36,628 nt of DNA. Origin: Vreelandella boliviensis LC1. GTDB lineage: Bacteria > Pseudomonadota > Gammaproteobacteria > Pseudomonadales > Halomonadaceae. The stretch spans positions 1,038,970 to 1,075,597 of the forward strand of contig NZ_JH393258.1 in assembly GCF_000236035.1 (NCBI RefSeq). Reading direction: 5' to 3'. The notes under the pieces were generated by a model. It did not search any database. It saw nothing but the letters and a program-made list of their open reading frames with translations, and was not told the origin of the DNA. Of this stretch, positions 1-10,251 are shown piece after piece. The position numbers and the translations under genes were made by a program. Positions within the stretch are counted from its first letter, which is position 1. Every line of letters begins with the position of its first letter.

Positions 1-333
1 GCAGGCGACGACCCCATCGCCCAGGTTATTGCCGCCAACACGCGGCCTGAAGATCAGGTCTCGACGGCCCGCGAGAATGAAGCGACCACCAACACCCCAG
101 GGCGCTATATGCTTCAGGCAGCCTCATTTCGTGAGGCAAGTGATGCCGAACAGCTGCGCGGCCGACTGCGCAATTTAAGCCTGCTGGCGGAAATCAGCGC
201 AGTGCAGGCGGATGGCAATACTTGGCACCGTGTACAAGTGGGGCCTTACGAGGACACCCGGGAGCTGAACCGCGCCCAGGATTTAATGAATACCCAAGGT
301 ATCGAGCCACTGCTTATCCAACTGCAAAACTAA
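1..333 (+). CDS. SPOR-domain (FtsN-like) protein, C-terminal part
   Basis: The frame is open from the first base of the window, so the gene starts upstream and only the last 110 codons are seen. The tail has the shape of a SPOR domain (peptidoglycan-binding, PF05036): an alternating strand/helix pattern beginning near RYMLQAASF, with RVQVGPYEDT as the typical second strand and a terminal strand at PLLIQLQN. The residues before it (about 1-36 of the visible part) are polar and low in complexity, as expected for a periplasmic linker. SPOR proteins bind denuded septal glycan, and FtsN is the best known. A SPOR gene directly upstream of hslV is the usual order in Pseudomonas and its relatives. 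The N-terminal membrane segment cannot be checked, so calling it FtsN itself would be inference. Confidence 0.85.
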   Translation, partial: AGDDPIAQVIAANTRPEDQVSTARENEATTNTPGRYMLQAASFREASDAEQLRGRLRNLSLLAEISAVQADGNTWHRVQVGPYEDTRELNRAQDLMNTQGIEPLLIQLQN

Positions 334-353
334 TAATACGCTCCTGAATACTT

Positions 354-384
354 GCGGGCGGTTGATTTTTTATCAGCCGCCCGC
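354..384 (+). terminator. Hairpin after the SPOR gene
   Basis: A 13-pair stem lies 20 bases after the SPOR stop: GCGGGCGG (354-361) pairs with CCGCCCGC (377-384), then a U-G pair, then TGAT (363-366) with ATCA (372-375), enclosing a TTTTT loop. The downstream tract is only ATTTCGTTG, so it is a moderate intrinsic terminator at best. It separates the SPOR gene from hslV, whose promoter must lie between about 385 and 475. I could not find a convincing sigma-32 promoter there. Confidence 0.6.
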
Positions 385-491
385 ATTTCGTTGTGAACGC
401 TTAAACAATGGTCGCTTTCGGGAACAGTTTGCTAAACAGTAAGTGATCAGCCAGTCATCGGGAGCGCGTCTCCCCCCAAGGAGTTATCTCC

Positions 492-1025
492 ATGACCACC
501 ATTGTCTCCGTTCGTCGTGGTAACCAGGTCGCCCTCGCTGGCGACGGCCAAGTGTCGCTGGGCAATACCGTAATGAAGGGTAACGCCAGCAAAGTACGCC
601 GCCTCTATCGTGGCAAAGTACTGGCCGGGTTTGCCGGTGGCACTGCGGACGCCTTCACGCTGTTTGAGCGCTTCGAAGCGCAGTTGGAAAAGTACCAGGG
701 CCATTTGACCAAGGCCGCCGTTGAGCTCGCCAAAGATTGGCGCACCGACCGGGCGCTGCGCCGCCTGGAAGCGTTGCTCGCCGTCGCCGATCACAGCGCC
801 TCGCTAATCATTACCGGCAACGGTGATGTAGTCGAACCCGAGCGCGGCATTATTGCCATTGGCTCTGGGGGCAACTTCGCCCAGGCCAGCGCTCGAGCGC
901 TGCTGGAAAACACCGAGCTGTCGGCGCGTGAAATTACCGAGAAGTCGCTTTCGATCGCTGGTGATATCTGTGTATTCACCAACCACCACGTGACCCTCGA
1001 AGAGCTGTCGATTGACGATCGCTAA
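492..1025 (+). CDS. hslV: HslV (ClpQ), ATP-dependent protease peptidase subunit
   Basis: Proteolytic subunit of the cytoplasmic HslUV (ClpYQ) protease, a threonine peptidase related to the proteasome beta subunit. The 177 residues match the family length. The start MTTIVSVRR places the catalytic threonine at residue 2, exposed when the initiator methionine is removed. [10 protein letters not shown] and the [10 protein letters not shown] stretch are the family signatures, followed by [15 protein letters not shown]. An AAGGAG Shine-Dalgarno at 478-483 lies 8 bases before the ATG. hslU follows after 52 bases, so the two form the usual hslVU operon. Heat-shock control is usual for the family but no clear sigma-32 site is visible here. 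Confidence 0.98.
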   Translation: MTTIVSVRRGNQVALAGDGQVSLGNTVMKGNASKVRRLYRGKVLAGFAGGTADAFTLFERFEAQLEKYQGHLTKAAVELAKDWRTDRALRRLEALLAVADHSASLIITGNGDVVEPERGIIAIGSGGNFAQASARALLENTELSAREITEKSLSIAGDICVFTNHHVTLEELSIDDR

Positions 1026-1077
1026 TCAACTCGCGCGATCCGCAAACGCCGCTAATAGCACACTAAGGTTACTTACT

Positions 1078-2400
1078 ATGACTCAGATGACACCCCGCGA
1101 AATTGTTCACGCTCTAGACCAATACATTATTGGCCAGCAGGATGCTAAGCGCGCCGTTGCAATCGCTCTACGTAACCGCTGGCGCCGTATGCAGCTCGAT
1201 GACGATCTGCGCCCGGAAGTCACCCCTAAAAATATTTTGATGATTGGCCCCACCGGCGTCGGTAAAACCGAGATTGCCCGCCGTCTGGCCAAGCTGGCTA
1301 AAGCGCCGTTTATTAAAGTTGAAGCGACCAAGTTTACCGAAGTCGGCTATGTGGGCCGTGATGTTGAGTCGATTATTCGCGACTTAATGGAAGCGGCGAT
1401 CAAGATGGTGCGCGAACAAGCCAAAGAGGAGGTCAGTCACCGCGCCGAAGATGCTGCAGAAGACCGCGTACTAGATGCCCTTCTGCCCCCGCCGCGGGGT
1501 CAGGAAGATAAGCCGCGAGAAGACAGTGGCACCCGCCAGACCTTCCGCAAGAAGCTTCGCGAAGGGCAGTTGGACGATAAAGAGATTGATATCGAAATCT
1601 CTTCCCAGGGCCAAGGCATCGACATCATGACGCCGCCAGGTATGGAAGAGATGACCAGCCAGTTGCAGAGCATGTTCTCCAACATGGGCCAGCAGAAGCG
1701 TGAAAACCGCCGTGTGACGGTCAAAGAGGCGCTGGTACTGCTGCGCGATGAAGAGGCGAGCAAGCTGGTCAACGAGGAAGAGATCAAGGCCCGTGCAGTC
1801 TACTCGGTCGAGCAACACGGCATCGTGTTCTTGGATGAGATCGATAAAGTCGCCAAAGGCAGCGGCCAGTCCAGCGGGGGCGAAGTCTCCCGCGAGGGCG
1901 TCCAGCGCGATCTGCTGCCGCTGATTGAGGGTTCGACCGTCTCGACCAAGTACGGCATGGTAAAAACCGATCACATTCTGTTTATCGCCTCCGGTGCCTT
2001 CCACCTGTCGCGCCCGTCGGATTTGATTCCAGAGCTTCAGGGCCGGCTGCCGATTCGTGTTGAGCTCGACGCGCTCACGCCCAACGATTTCAAGCGTATC
2101 CTTACCGAGCCTTCTGCGTCGCTGACCAAGCAGTATCAAGCACTGCTGGCCACCGAAGGGCTCGACATTGAGTTTACCCCCGACGGTATTGAGCGTATTG
2201 CGCAGATCTCCTGGCAGGTCAATGAAGGCACTGAAAATATCGGCGCTCGCCGTCTGCACACGGTGATGGAACGTCTATTGGAAGAAGCCTCTTTCAGGGG
2301 CGGCGATATGGAGAGCCCGCTGGTGATTGACGGCGACTACGTCAATGCTCAGCTTGGCGAACTGGCGGTCGACGAAGATCTGTCGCGGTATATTTTGTAA
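1078..2400 (+). CDS. hslU: HslU (ClpY), AAA+ ATPase subunit of the HslUV protease
   Basis: Unfoldase ring that recognises substrates and feeds them to HslV. Walker A is GPTGVGKT at about residues 57-64, Walker B is VFLDEIDKV, and the conserved C-terminal tail LSRYIL that docks into HslV to activate it is intact. The 440 residues match the family. The open frame extends back to an ATG at 1012 inside the hslV end, but I chose 1078 because [18 protein letters not shown] is the family N-terminus and an AAGG lies about 11 bases upstream. The intermediate (I) domain is the charged segment at roughly residues 110-240, rich in Glu, Arg and Gln. It is probably co-transcribed with hslV. Confidence 0.98.
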   Translation: MTQMTPREIVHALDQYIIGQQDAKRAVAIALRNRWRRMQLDDDLRPEVTPKNILMIGPTGVGKTEIARRLAKLAKAPFIKVEATKFTEVGYVGRDVESIIRDLMEAAIKMVREQAKEEVSHRAEDAAEDRVLDALLPPPRGQEDKPREDSGTRQTFRKKLREGQLDDKEIDIEISSQGQGIDIMTPPGMEEMTSQLQSMFSNMGQQKRENRRVTVKEALVLLRDEEASKLVNEEEIKARAVYSVEQHGIVFLDEIDKVAKGSGQSSGGEVSREGVQRDLLPLIEGSTVSTKYGMVKTDHILFIASGAFHLSRPSDLIPELQGRLPIRVELDALTPNDFKRILTEPSASLTKQYQALLATEGLDIEFTPDGIERIAQISWQVNEGTENIGARRLHTVMERLLEEASFRGGDMESPLVIDGDYVNAQLGELAVDEDLSRYIL

Positions 2401-2420
2401 GCTGCGTCTGCTGTTACTAT

Positions 2421-2456
2421 CAGCATTGGTATAGTCAGCAGCATTGGTATAGTCAG
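2421..2456. repeat. Perfect 18-bp tandem duplication after hslU
   Basis: Two identical adjacent copies of CAGCATTGGTATAGTCAG occupy 2421-2438 and 2439-2456, 20 bases after the hslU stop. The copies end where the following hairpin begins. This looks like a recent duplication by slippage, with no protein-coding role. Confidence 0.9.
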
Positions 2457-2457
2457 C

Positions 2458-2484
2458 AGCAAGCTCGCTTTTGGCGGGCTTGCT
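2458..2484 (+). terminator. Hairpin after hslU
   Basis: AGCAAGCTCGC (2458-2468) pairs with GCGGGCTTGCT (2474-2484) around a TTTTG loop, an 11-pair stem with one G-U pair. The bases after it (GTCATGATATT) do not form a strong U-tract, so it may be a weak terminator or an mRNA 3'-end stabilising structure. Confidence 0.5.
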
Positions 2485-2527
2485 GTCATGATATTAAGCC
2501 ATGGACACTTAGCCATGAGGTCTCATC

Positions 2528-2911
2528 ATGAATGCCCCTACTCCCACTCGGGTTCACTACCACAAGCAGGACCGCGAGCTGGAACTTGGCTACGCCAATG
2601 GGGAGAGTTTTCACCTCCCGGTTGAGTTTTTACGCGTCTATTCGCCTTCTGCCGAAGTGCGCGGCCACGGCGGCGATACGGCGGTGCTGCAAGTGGGTAA
2701 AAAAGATGTCGGCCTACAGAATATTACTCAGGCAGGCAATTACGCGCTGAAACTGCACTTTGACGATGGCCATGAAAGCGGGCTGTTTAGTTGGAACTAT
2801 CTGTATGACCTCGCTACCCACCAAGAGGCTTACTGGAACAACTACTTGCAGCGCTTAAAAGAGGCCGGAGCCTCGCGAGAGCCCGCCAGCATCCAATTCA
2901 AGCAACTGTGA
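2528..2911 (+). CDS. DUF971 (gamma-butyrobetaine hydroxylase-like N-terminal domain) protein
   Basis: A 127-residue cytoplasmic protein made almost entirely of the DUF971 / GBBH-like N-terminal domain, which in longer proteins precedes the carnitine-synthesis dioxygenase domain. Here it stands alone, as in many Proteobacteria. Visible features are LELGYANGESFHLPVEFLR, a short HGG turn, the strand set VGLQNITQAGNYALKLHFDD and FSWNYLYDL near the end. No catalytic residues are known for the solo form and no function can be assigned from sequence. GAGG lies 7 bases before the ATG. The gene sits between hslU and ubiE, the same neighbourhood as in Pseudomonas, so it is a conserved syntenic member with an unknown role. 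Confidence 0.9.
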   Translation: MNAPTPTRVHYHKQDRELELGYANGESFHLPVEFLRVYSPSAEVRGHGGDTAVLQVGKKDVGLQNITQAGNYALKLHFDDGHESGLFSWNYLYDLATHQEAYWNNYLQRLKEAGASREPASIQFKQL

Positions 2912-2943
2912 CTACCTGACTCAGCCCTATACAAGAAGCTAGG

Positions 2944-2973
2944 CAGACAAGCCAGGGCGGACAAGGCTACAAT
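2944..2973 (+). promoter_or_regulatory. Possible sigma-70 promoter for ubiE
   Basis: A -10-like TACAAT (2968-2973) is preceded after 18 bases by a poor -35 candidate CAGACA (2944-2949), about 87 bases before the ubiE start. It is the best-looking candidate in the gap, but the -35 is weak and the call is inference. Confidence 0.25.
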
Positions 2974-3059
2974 GGCGCTAACTTTTAATCGCGTCGGCCT
3001 CTGCGTCAAAACACCTAAGGTCGATTTGCCACCGCCTCGAATTCGGGAGCTACTGCCCA

Positions 3060-3815
3060 ATGAGCCCCACAGAAAAACGCACCACTGACTTTGGTTTTCA
3101 GGAAGTCCCTGTTGATGAAAAAGCCTCGCGAGTGGCTGATGTCTTCCACTCCGTGGCTGCCCGCTACGACGTTATGAACGACCTGATGTCCATGGGCATC
3201 CACCGTATCTGGAAGCGCATGACCATTGAGCGCGCAGGCGTGCGCCCTGGCCACCACGTACTGGATATCGCGGGGGGCACGGGGGATTTAACGCTTAAGT
3301 TTTCCCGCTTGGTTGGCCCCCGGGGCAAAGTGGTACTCGCCGACATCAACGCCTCGATGCTCAAAGTTGGCCGCGACAAGCTGATGGATAACGGCGTAGG
3401 CGGCAACGTCGAGTATGTTCAGGCCAATGCCGAAAGCCTGCCGTTTCCCGACAACAGCTTCGACTGCATCACCATTGCCTTTGGCCTGCGTAACGTCACC
3501 GATAAAGACGCCGCACTGCGCTCCATGGCCCGGGTACTCAAGCCCGGTGGTCGCCTGCTGGTGCTGGAGTTCTCTAAGCCCAACAATCCGCTGCTTTCCA
3601 AGGCTTACGATGAGTACTCTTTCCGCCTACTGCCCAAAATGGGCGAACTGGTGGCGGGCGATGGCGACAGCTACCGCTACTTGGCGGAGTCAATTCGTAT
3701 GCACCCGGATCAGGAAACGCTCAAAGCGATGATGGAAGATGCGGGGCTTGAGCGGGTTGAGTACACCAACCTGACCGGCGGTATCGTGGCCCTGCACCGC
3801 GGCATTAAGCTATGA
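3060..3815 (+). CDS. ubiE: UbiE, SAM-dependent C-methyltransferase of ubiquinone/menaquinone synthesis
   Basis: Transfers a methyl group from S-adenosylmethionine to the ring carbon of demethylmenaquinone or 2-methoxy-6-polyprenyl-benzoquinol at the inner face of the membrane. The 251 residues match the family. The N-terminal part contains [17 protein letters not shown] and WKRM, the first UbiE signature. SAM motif I is [12 protein letters not shown] (about residues 69-80), and the second family signature is [28 protein letters not shown] is motif III. It begins the ubiE-ubiJ-ubiB cluster typical of gammaproteobacteria. Confidence 0.98.
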   Translation: MSPTEKRTTDFGFQEVPVDEKASRVADVFHSVAARYDVMNDLMSMGIHRIWKRMTIERAGVRPGHHVLDIAGGTGDLTLKFSRLVGPRGKVVLADINASMLKVGRDKLMDNGVGGNVEYVQANAESLPFPDNSFDCITIAFGLRNVTDKDAALRSMARVLKPGGRLLVLEFSKPNNPLLSKAYDEYSFRLLPKMGELVAGDGDSYRYLAESIRMHPDQETLKAMMEDAGLERVEYTNLTGGIVALHRGIKL

Positions 3816-3867
3816 TTTTTGGTGCCCTGATTTTTTGTGTCCTGACGTTTCCTGGCAAGAGGTCAGC

Positions 3868-4524
3868 ATGCTGGTAACCCCGACCCTCCTGCTGGCCGGT
3901 TGTGAACGCACGCTCAACGCCCTACTCGCCCGCGACCCTGCGGCCCCAGCTCGGCTGGCGGCGCTCGCAGGCAGTCGTTTACTGGTTCGTTTAGAGCAGC
4001 CCCATTTAGCGCTGGTCATTTACTACCATCACGCTGGGCTCGACCTGATGCGCGGCGATGACGTTGATGAAACCGACGTAGACGCAGTGGTAGAGCTCAC
4101 CCCAGAAACGTTTTCAGAGTGGATCAGCGGCGCTTCGGTTGAACGCCTCATGTTTGACGGCAAACTGGCCGTGCGCGGGCGTATCACTCTGCTTGAAGCC
4201 ACTCGAGATCTGCTCTTCGACCTGGACATCGACTGGGAAAGCGAGCTGGCCCGCTGGCTGGGCGATATACCAGCCCACTCCCTGGCCGAAGGCCTGCGGC
4301 GCGCTGCCCGCTGGGGGCTGCGCGCCAAAGACGAGCTGATGCAGGATGTGTCTGAATATGTCTTTGAAGAGGCACGCCTGCTGCCCGGGCGGCAGCAGCG
4401 TAACCTACTCCGCGAGCACCTGACCGAGTTAGAAGTGGCGACTGATCGCCTGGAAGCGCGTCTAAACCGCTTGCAGCGACGACTAGAACAGCTTCAGCCC
4501 GAGCCACAGGAGTCGCGCCCATGA
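3868..4524 (+). CDS. ubiJ: UbiJ, SCP2-domain accessory factor of ubiquinone synthesis
   Basis: A non-catalytic lipid-binding member of the Ubi metabolon, which in Escherichia coli works with UbiK to present the ubiquinone intermediate to soluble enzymes. The 218 residues are close to the family's roughly 200. Residues about 15-110 form the sterol-carrier-like SCP2 fold ([33 protein letters not shown]). The C-terminus is a charged helix with coiled-coil character ([20 protein letters not shown]) ending near LEQLQPE. The frame opens with an upstream TTG at 3835, but the ATG at 3868 has AAGAGG 5 bases before it and fits the family start MLVTPTLL. It overlaps ubiB by four bases (ATGA), so translation is coupled. 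Identity rests on domain and position, since the family diverges quickly. Confidence 0.88.
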   Translation: MLVTPTLLLAGCERTLNALLARDPAAPARLAALAGSRLLVRLEQPHLALVIYYHHAGLDLMRGDDVDETDVDAVVELTPETFSEWISGASVERLMFDGKLAVRGRITLLEATRDLLFDLDIDWESELARWLGDIPAHSLAEGLRRAARWGLRAKDELMQDVSEYVFEEARLLPGRQQRNLLREHLTELEVATDRLEARLNRLQRRLEQLQPEPQESRP

Positions 4525-6143
4525 GTCTGCGCTTGCTGCGGATAAGTTGGATAATCAGCCGCCACCGATTGGATACACTACTGCCATTAGAGCGGCTGCC
4601 CTGGTGGCTTCGGGCGCTGTTGTGGTTTTCTCCACTACGTTTGGTGCCCGTTGGCAAGCGCTCACGGGGCGAACGTCTGCGCTTATCGCTGGAGGCGTTA
4701 GGACCGATTTTTATTAAATTCGGCCAAATGCTCTCGACCCGTCGCGACCTGCTGCCAGCGGATATCGCCGATGAGCTGAAACGTCTGCAAGATCAGGTGC
4801 CGCCTTTTCCTGGCGAGCAAGCTGCCGCCCGGGTCGAGAAAGCGCTGGAAATGTCGCTGGAAGAGGCCTTTGCTGAATTTGACCGTGTGCCATTAGCCTC
4901 GGCATCGATTGCCCAGGTGCACGCGGCAAGGCTGCACGGCGGTGAAGACGTAGTGGTGAAAATTATTCGCCCTGGGATTGATCGCGTGATGCGTCAGGAT
5001 ATGGCGCTGATGTACCAGGTCGCCAAATTGTTTTCCAAAATTCCCGAGGCGCGCCGCCTGCGCCCGGTGGAAGTGATCCGCGACTACGAAGCCACGCTGT
5101 TTGATGAACTGGATCTCTACAAAGAGGCCGCCAACACCTCGCAGCTCAAACGTAACTTCAAAGACTCACCGCTGCTGTTTGTACCTACCATCTACTGGCC
5201 CTTCACCCGCCGCCACGTGATGGTGCAAGAGCGCATTCGTGGTATTCCAGTCGCTGATTTAGATACTCTGATTGCTCGTGGCACTAATTTGAAGAAACTT
5301 GCCGAACGCGGCGTTGAGCTGTTCTTTACCCAGGTATTCCGTGACAACTTTTTCCACGCGGATATGCACCCAGGTAATATCTTCGTCAACTGTGACAACC
5401 CCGACGACCCTCAGTACATTGCCATCGACTGCGGCATTGTCGGCAGCCTGACGCGGGAAGACCAAGACTACTTGGCGCGCAACCTACTGGCGTTTTTCCA
5501 CCAGGACTATTACGAAGTGGCCGCGCTGCACATTGAGTCAGGCTGGGTGGGTGAAAATACCCGCGCCAATGAGTTCGCGGCAGCGATTCGCACCGTTTGT
5601 GAGCCCATTCTAGAGAAGCCGTTGAAAGATATCTCCTTCGGTCAGGTGTTGCTGGGGCTGTTTCAAACTGCGCGGCGCTTTAATATGGAAGTGCAGCCGC
5701 AGCTGGTACTGTTGCAGAAAACGCTGCTCAATATTGAAGGCCTGGGGCGTCAACTCTATCCGGATCTAGATTTGTGGAGCACCGCCAAGCCCTATTTAGA
5801 GCAGTGGATGAAAGATCGTGCCGGAGTGAGCGGTTTATGGGAGTCATTAAAGCGTCAGGCGCCGGAACTTTCACACCAGTTGCCCGAACTGCCCGCTCTG
5901 GCTCATCAGGCGCTCAGCCGTATGGAGCACGAGCATCGCCAGCGCCACCAGCAGGTCGACTCGATCAACGCAATGCGGGTGCAGATGGCGCGCCAGGGAA
6001 AACGCCTCTACCGCCTGCGGCTTGGCTTGATTCTACTCGCATTGGCACTGGCGTGGCAGCCGTTAAGCGGTTGGATTACGCTTCAGGAGTGGCCGATACT
6101 AGCGGCCGCCGCCATTGGCCTACTGCTGCTGGTGTGGCAATAA
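4521..6143 (+). CDS. ubiB: UbiB, atypical protein-kinase-like ATPase of ubiquinone synthesis
   Basis: Membrane-anchored member of the ADCK/ABC1 kinase-like family that supports the ubiquinone hydroxylation steps. The 540 residues match the family. Family hallmarks are present: KFGQ in the N-terminal extension (residues 66-69), the alanine-rich nucleotide loop ASASIAQVH (126-134) replacing the usual glycine-rich loop, the lysine of VVVKIIRPG (147), [10 protein letters not shown] as catalytic loop and IDCGIVG where protein kinases have DFG. Two membrane segments close the protein ([10 protein letters not shown] and [15 protein letters not shown]). It starts inside the ubiJ stop (ATGA), showing coupled translation. 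Confidence 0.97.
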   Translation: MSLRLLRISWIISRHRLDTLLPLERLPWWLRALLWFSPLRLVPVGKRSRGERLRLSLEALGPIFIKFGQMLSTRRDLLPADIADELKRLQDQVPPFPGEQAAARVEKALEMSLEEAFAEFDRVPLASASIAQVHAARLHGGEDVVVKIIRPGIDRVMRQDMALMYQVAKLFSKIPEARRLRPVEVIRDYEATLFDELDLYKEAANTSQLKRNFKDSPLLFVPTIYWPFTRRHVMVQERIRGIPVADLDTLIARGTNLKKLAERGVELFFTQVFRDNFFHADMHPGNIFVNCDNPDDPQYIAIDCGIVGSLTREDQDYLARNLLAFFHQDYYEVAALHIESGWVGENTRANEFAAAIRTVCEPILEKPLKDISFGQVLLGLFQTARRFNMEVQPQLVLLQKTLLNIEGLGRQLYPDLDLWSTAKPYLEQWMKDRAGVSGLWESLKRQAPELSHQLPELPALAHQALSRMEHEHRQRHQQVDSINAMRVQMARQGKRLYRLRLGLILLALALAWQPLSGWITLQEWPILAAAAIGLLLLVWQ

Positions 6144-6195
6144 GCTATTGTTAGATAACGACGCAGCGGCGCACTAAACGCTCACAAGGATTCCC

Positions 6196-6570
6196 ATGGA
6201 CAGCAACGCATTATCGCCTAACAATTCGACTAGCCATACCGATGTGCTGGATACGCTCAATGAGGTGTTAAAGCAGCGGCGCAATGCAGCGGCAGAAGAA
6301 TCTTATGTTGCCTCCTTGCATCATAAGGGTTTGAACAAGATACTCGAAAAGGTGGGCGAGGAAGCCACAGAAACAGTGCTTGCAGCAAAAGATGCTGAGC
6401 ATGGAAGCGAGGCTGAACGCCAAGCGTTGATTTCTGAAACCGCCGACCTGTGGTTTCATAGCCTGGTGATGCTGTCGCACCTAGGAATGGATCATCAGGA
6501 CGTTTTAGACGAACTGGCACGGCGCTTCGGTATTTCCGGACACGAGGAAAAATCCGCCCGCCAGCCATAG
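6196..6570 (+). CDS. hisE: HisE, phosphoribosyl-ATP diphosphatase
   Basis: Second step of histidine synthesis: hydrolyses phosphoribosyl-ATP to phosphoribosyl-AMP and diphosphate in the cytoplasm. The 124 residues are slightly longer than the usual ~110 because of a polar N-terminus (residues 1-14). The MazG-like all-alpha fold is evident from [29 protein letters not shown] with its metal-binding glutamates, and [18 protein letters not shown] precedes the ATG. In Pseudomonas the partner hisI lies between ubiB and hisE. Here the 52-base gap after ubiB holds no hisI and the HisE chain carries no HisI domain, so that function must be encoded elsewhere. Confidence 0.96.
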   Translation: MDSNALSPNNSTSHTDVLDTLNEVLKQRRNAAAEESYVASLHHKGLNKILEKVGEEATETVLAAKDAEHGSEAERQALISETADLWFHSLVMLSHLGMDHQDVLDELARRFGISGHEEKSARQP

Positions 6571-6592
6571 TTGCCACATATAGCTGTCGCAT

Positions 6593-6680
6593 AGTGGTAA
6601 CGCGCTTACTGTAGTGGTAACAGTGGTAACGCTGGTAGTAGCAATGTTTACATCACCGTTTGCATCACCGTTTGCATCAA
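6593..6680. repeat. Short direct repeats upstream of tatA
   Basis: Two small repeat sets fill the hisE-tatA gap. AGTGGTAAC occurs at 6593-6601, 6613-6621 and 6622-6630. Immediately after, a 12-bp unit CATCACCGTTTG is tandemly duplicated at 6651-6662 and 6663-6674, followed by a partial CATCAA. They end about 37 bases before the tatA start, in the likely promoter/leader region. No terminator is visible between hisE and tatA. Confidence 0.75.
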
Positions 6681-6716
6681 CAATGAAAGTTAACCTGCTC
6701 CCATGAGGAAACGCAT

Positions 6717-6995
6717 ATGTTAGGTGGCATTAGTATTTGGCAGTTGCTGATTGTACTGGGCATCATCATCCTGGTTTTCGGCACCAAAAAACTGCGTAAC
6801 GTGGGTACCGACCTGGGTGGGGCGGTCAAGGGTTTCAAGAAAGCCATGCACGATGAAGAAAAAAATAAAGAGGCAGATAAAGACGACGCCGACCAACCCC
6901 ATGCCAAAGTGAGCCATGAAGAGCCGGGCAACACTTATGACGTTCAAGCCGAAGAGAAACAGGCCGCGAGCGACCGAAACGAAGAGCGCAAATAA
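6717..6995 (+). CDS. tatA: TatA, twin-arginine translocase pore-forming subunit
   Basis: Small membrane subunit that oligomerises to move folded twin-arginine proteins across the inner membrane. The 92 residues contain one N-terminal membrane helix ([15 protein letters not shown]), the FG hinge followed by the amphipathic helix [20 protein letters not shown], and an acidic unstructured tail rich in Asp, Glu and Lys. GAGGAA lies about 8 bases before the ATG. It is the first gene of a compact tatABC operon: tatB starts 3 bases after its stop. Confidence 0.97.
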   Translation: MLGGISIWQLLIVLGIIILVFGTKKLRNVGTDLGGAVKGFKKAMHDEEKNKEADKDDADQPHAKVSHEEPGNTYDVQAEEKQAASDRNEERK

Positions 6996-6998
6996 ACC

Positions 6999-7490
6999 AT
7001 GCTGGATATCGGCTTTCTTGAACTGATGCTGATTGGCATCGTCGGGCTGCTGGTGCTTGGCCCGGAGCGGCTGCCGCGTGCCGCCCGTACGGCGGGCATG
7101 TGGATTGGCAGAATTAAGCGCACGGTATCCGGTATGCAGCGTGAAATCAGCGCCCAGCTGGAAGCAGAAGAGCTGCGTCAAAAGCTCAACGAGCAACAGC
7201 AGAAGCTCGATAACAGCCTTAAGAAAGCTAAGCTGGACGTAGAAAGCATCGCCGACGCCCCTGCCAGCAGTGACGCTAAGTCTCCGCCACCAACCAAGGC
7301 GGCCCAGAGCGACACTGAGCAGCGCGTTGCCAAGGCCAGCTCTCGATTGGATGACGCCCTGCAAACGGTGCGTGAGGAAACGCCTCCATCATCTTCCGCG
7401 CCTGCCTCTGCTGCGCCCACCCGCGAGGCCGAACCTGAAACGACTAACCCTGAGTCGGCTGCACTTAATAAGGATCGTAATCACCAATGA
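6999..7490 (+). CDS. tatB: TatB, twin-arginine translocase receptor subunit
   Basis: With TatC forms the receptor for twin-arginine signal peptides. The 163-residue chain has a short N-terminal membrane helix ([17 protein letters not shown]), the [11 protein letters not shown] hinge and amphipathic helix typical of TatB, then a long coiled-coil-prone stretch ([18 protein letters not shown]) and a Ser/Pro/Ala-rich tail from about residue 85. The glutamate in the membrane segment after the start (LDIGFLE) is the conserved polar residue. It lies 3 bases after tatA and overlaps tatC by four bases. Confidence 0.96.
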   Translation: MLDIGFLELMLIGIVGLLVLGPERLPRAARTAGMWIGRIKRTVSGMQREISAQLEAEELRQKLNEQQQKLDNSLKKAKLDVESIADAPASSDAKSPPPTKAAQSDTEQRVAKASSRLDDALQTVREETPPSSSAPASAAPTREAEPETTNPESAALNKDRNHQ

Positions 7491-8278
7491 GTATGTCTGG
7501 CGATTCAAAGGAGCCGCGGGAAGAACAGATCCAAGCCCCCCTTATTGAGCACCTGATCGAGCTACGCTCACGGCTAATGCGTGCCGTGATTGTGATTTTG
7601 GTGGTCTTTTTGGGCCTCTACTCCTTTGCCAATGATATCTATACCTTTGTTGCCGAGCCGTTAATGGCGCTACTGCCTGAAGGCTCGCAAATGATCGCCA
7701 CGGAAGTCGCTTCGCCATTCTTAGCGCCGTTCAAGCTCACCCTGGTGGTTGCGGTGTTTATCGCTATTCCCTTCGTACTGCACCAAGCCTGGGCGTTTAT
7801 TGCCCCAGGGCTTTACGATAATGAGAAAGCGCTGGCGGTGCCGATTCTGGTTTCAAGCATTGCGCTGTTCTACGGCGGAGCGGCGTTTGCCTACTACGTT
7901 GTGTTCCCGCTGCTATTCGAGTTTTTCACCCAAACAGGGCCGGAAAATGTCGCCATCATGACCGACATTAACCAGTATCTGAACTTCGTGCTTAAGCTGT
8001 TTTTTGCCTTTGGCGTAGCGTTTGAAATTCCCATTGCGACCTTCTTGCTTATCCTTTCTGGCGCTACCACAGTAGAGAGCCTGTCTAAAAAGCGCCCGTA
8101 TATTCTGCTAGGTTGCTTCGTGGTCGGCATGCTACTCACCCCACCAGATGTGATTTCCCAGAGCCTACTGGCGATTCCGATGTATCTGCTCTATGAAGTT
8201 GGGCTGCTGTTTGGCCGCCTGGTGCGAAAACGCAAACAGGAGCAAGAGGCTGCTGAAGATCAAGAGGCCGACGGATAG
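7487..8278 (+). CDS. tatC: TatC, twin-arginine translocase core subunit
   Basis: Polytopic membrane protein that recognises the twin-arginine motif. The 263 residues hold six hydrophobic segments. The cytoplasmic N-terminus has the conserved [12 protein letters not shown], and the later AFGVAFEIP contains the conserved glutamate. The C-terminal tail is charged ([17 protein letters not shown]). The ATG overlaps the tatB stop as ATGA, so translation is coupled. The operon ends at the strong terminator 29 bases after the stop. Confidence 0.98.
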   Translation: MSMSGDSKEPREEQIQAPLIEHLIELRSRLMRAVIVILVVFLGLYSFANDIYTFVAEPLMALLPEGSQMIATEVASPFLAPFKLTLVVAVFIAIPFVLHQAWAFIAPGLYDNEKALAVPILVSSIALFYGGAAFAYYVVFPLLFEFFTQTGPENVAIMTDINQYLNFVLKLFFAFGVAFEIPIATFLLILSGATTVESLSKKRPYILLGCFVVGMLLTPPDVISQSLLAIPMYLLYEVGLLFGRLVRKRKQEQEAAEDQEADG

Positions 8279-8306
8279 GTCTTCCAATGGATCAATAAGT
8301 GATTAA

Positions 8307-8341
8307 AAAAGCCGCCGCCATTAATAATGGCGGCGGCTTTT
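8307..8341. terminator. Strong bidirectional terminator between tatC and elbB
   Basis: AAAAGCCGCCGCCATT (8307-8322) is perfectly complementary to AATGGCGGCGGCTTTT (8326-8341), with a 3-base AAT spacer. A-tract, GC-rich stem and T-tract are symmetrical, so it serves tatC on the plus strand and elbB on the minus strand. Confidence 0.95.
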
Positions 8342-8358
8342 AGATGGCTCATACTTAT

Positions 8359-9030
8359 TTAACCAGTGGTTAAATCCATCATTTCATTGATGCGATCTAC
8401 CAACTTAAAGATACCGGTCGCAGCTTCGCTGATGCGCGTTGCCAACATATAGGCCGGCGTAGTCACCACGCGGTGCTCAAGGTCCACCACGATGTCTTCT
8501 ACCCCACAGCTGCGGTGCAGACCGCCCATGGCGCTAATTGCCCCGGAAACCGCTGGGTCATTGCCCACCGTCACCGCAATGCCGTCATCGAACAGCCGGG
8601 GCACGATGACAGGCGCAATACACATCAAACCAATTGGCTTGTTATCGTGACGAAAGCCGATCAGCGCTTCTTTTAATGCCTCTAACACCTGCATATTGTC
8701 ACCGGCGCTGGCAAAGTCCGACAGGTTCTTGGCAACGCCAAAACCACCGGGGACAATGACAGCATCAAAATCATCCGCCACTAACTCGTCCAATGGACTA
8801 ATATCGCCCCGCGCCAGGCGGGCAGACTCTAATAGAACGTTACGCTGCTCGCCCTCAACGACGTCTTGGGTGAGGTGATTAACCACATGGTGCTGCTCAA
8901 TATCCGGGGCAAAACAACGGTAATCTATCCCCAACTGATCCAGCCGCAGCAGCGTCAGCGTGGTCTCATAAATTTCCGAACCATCGTAAACGCCGCAGCC
9001 GGCTAAAATAACTGCCACCTGTTTGGTCAT
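8359..9030 (-). CDS. elbB: ElbB, DJ-1/PfpI-family glyoxalase-like protein
   Basis: A 223-residue DJ-1/PfpI superfamily protein matching ElbB, historically linked to isoprenoid synthesis and shown to have glyoxalase activity in E. coli; the physiological role is unclear. Visible features: VAVILAGCGVYDGSEIYE at the N-terminus, the AVIVPGGFGVAKNLSDFA loop and the nucleophile-elbow cysteine in IGLMCIAPV. The reading frame extends upstream to 9078, but the ATG at 9030 has AAGGAG a few bases before it and matches the family start MTKQVAVIL. It is convergent with tatC and divergent from hemB. Confidence 0.93.
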   Translation of the reverse strand: MTKQVAVILAGCGVYDGSEIYETTLTLLRLDQLGIDYRCFAPDIEQHHVVNHLTQDVVEGEQRNVLLESARLARGDISPLDELVADDFDAVIVPGGFGVAKNLSDFASAGDNMQVLEALKEALIGFRHDNKPIGLMCIAPVIVPRLFDDGIAVTVGNDPAVSGAISAMGGLHRSCGVEDIVVDLEHRVVTTPAYMLATRISEAATGIFKLVDRINEMMDLTTG

Positions 9031-9217
9031 GCCTATCTCCTTATCCCAGGGTCTGCCGAACGCAATACAGCAAAGCAATCGTCCACTTTAGTCAGTCTGT
9101 CGTATTGTCACAAGGCGGCTTTCGCCGCAAGGCATGGCTGATATACTCCCTTCAGGCCTTCGGGCATGTTTATTTATGATCTTTAATGTTCACGTTACCT
9201 GTTTTTATGACTTCTAA

Positions 9218-10240
<1,023 letters not shown>

Positions 10241-10251
10241 CCCGTAACGCT

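Noticed and set aside
385..491. Expected sigma-32 heat-shock promoter for hslVU
   Set aside because: I could not find a pair matching CTTGAAA and CCCCAT at suitable spacing, so no promoter was called.
1471..2259. A 262-codon open frame on the minus strand inside hslU
   Set aside because: It lies wholly within a clear hslU gene, has no recognisable motif, and long antisense frames are expected in high-GC genes.
9115..9128. Hairpin GCGGC-TTTC-GCCGC between elbB and hemB
   Set aside because: The stem is only five pairs and not followed by a T-tract in either direction; the region may be the hemB leader, but there is no further support.
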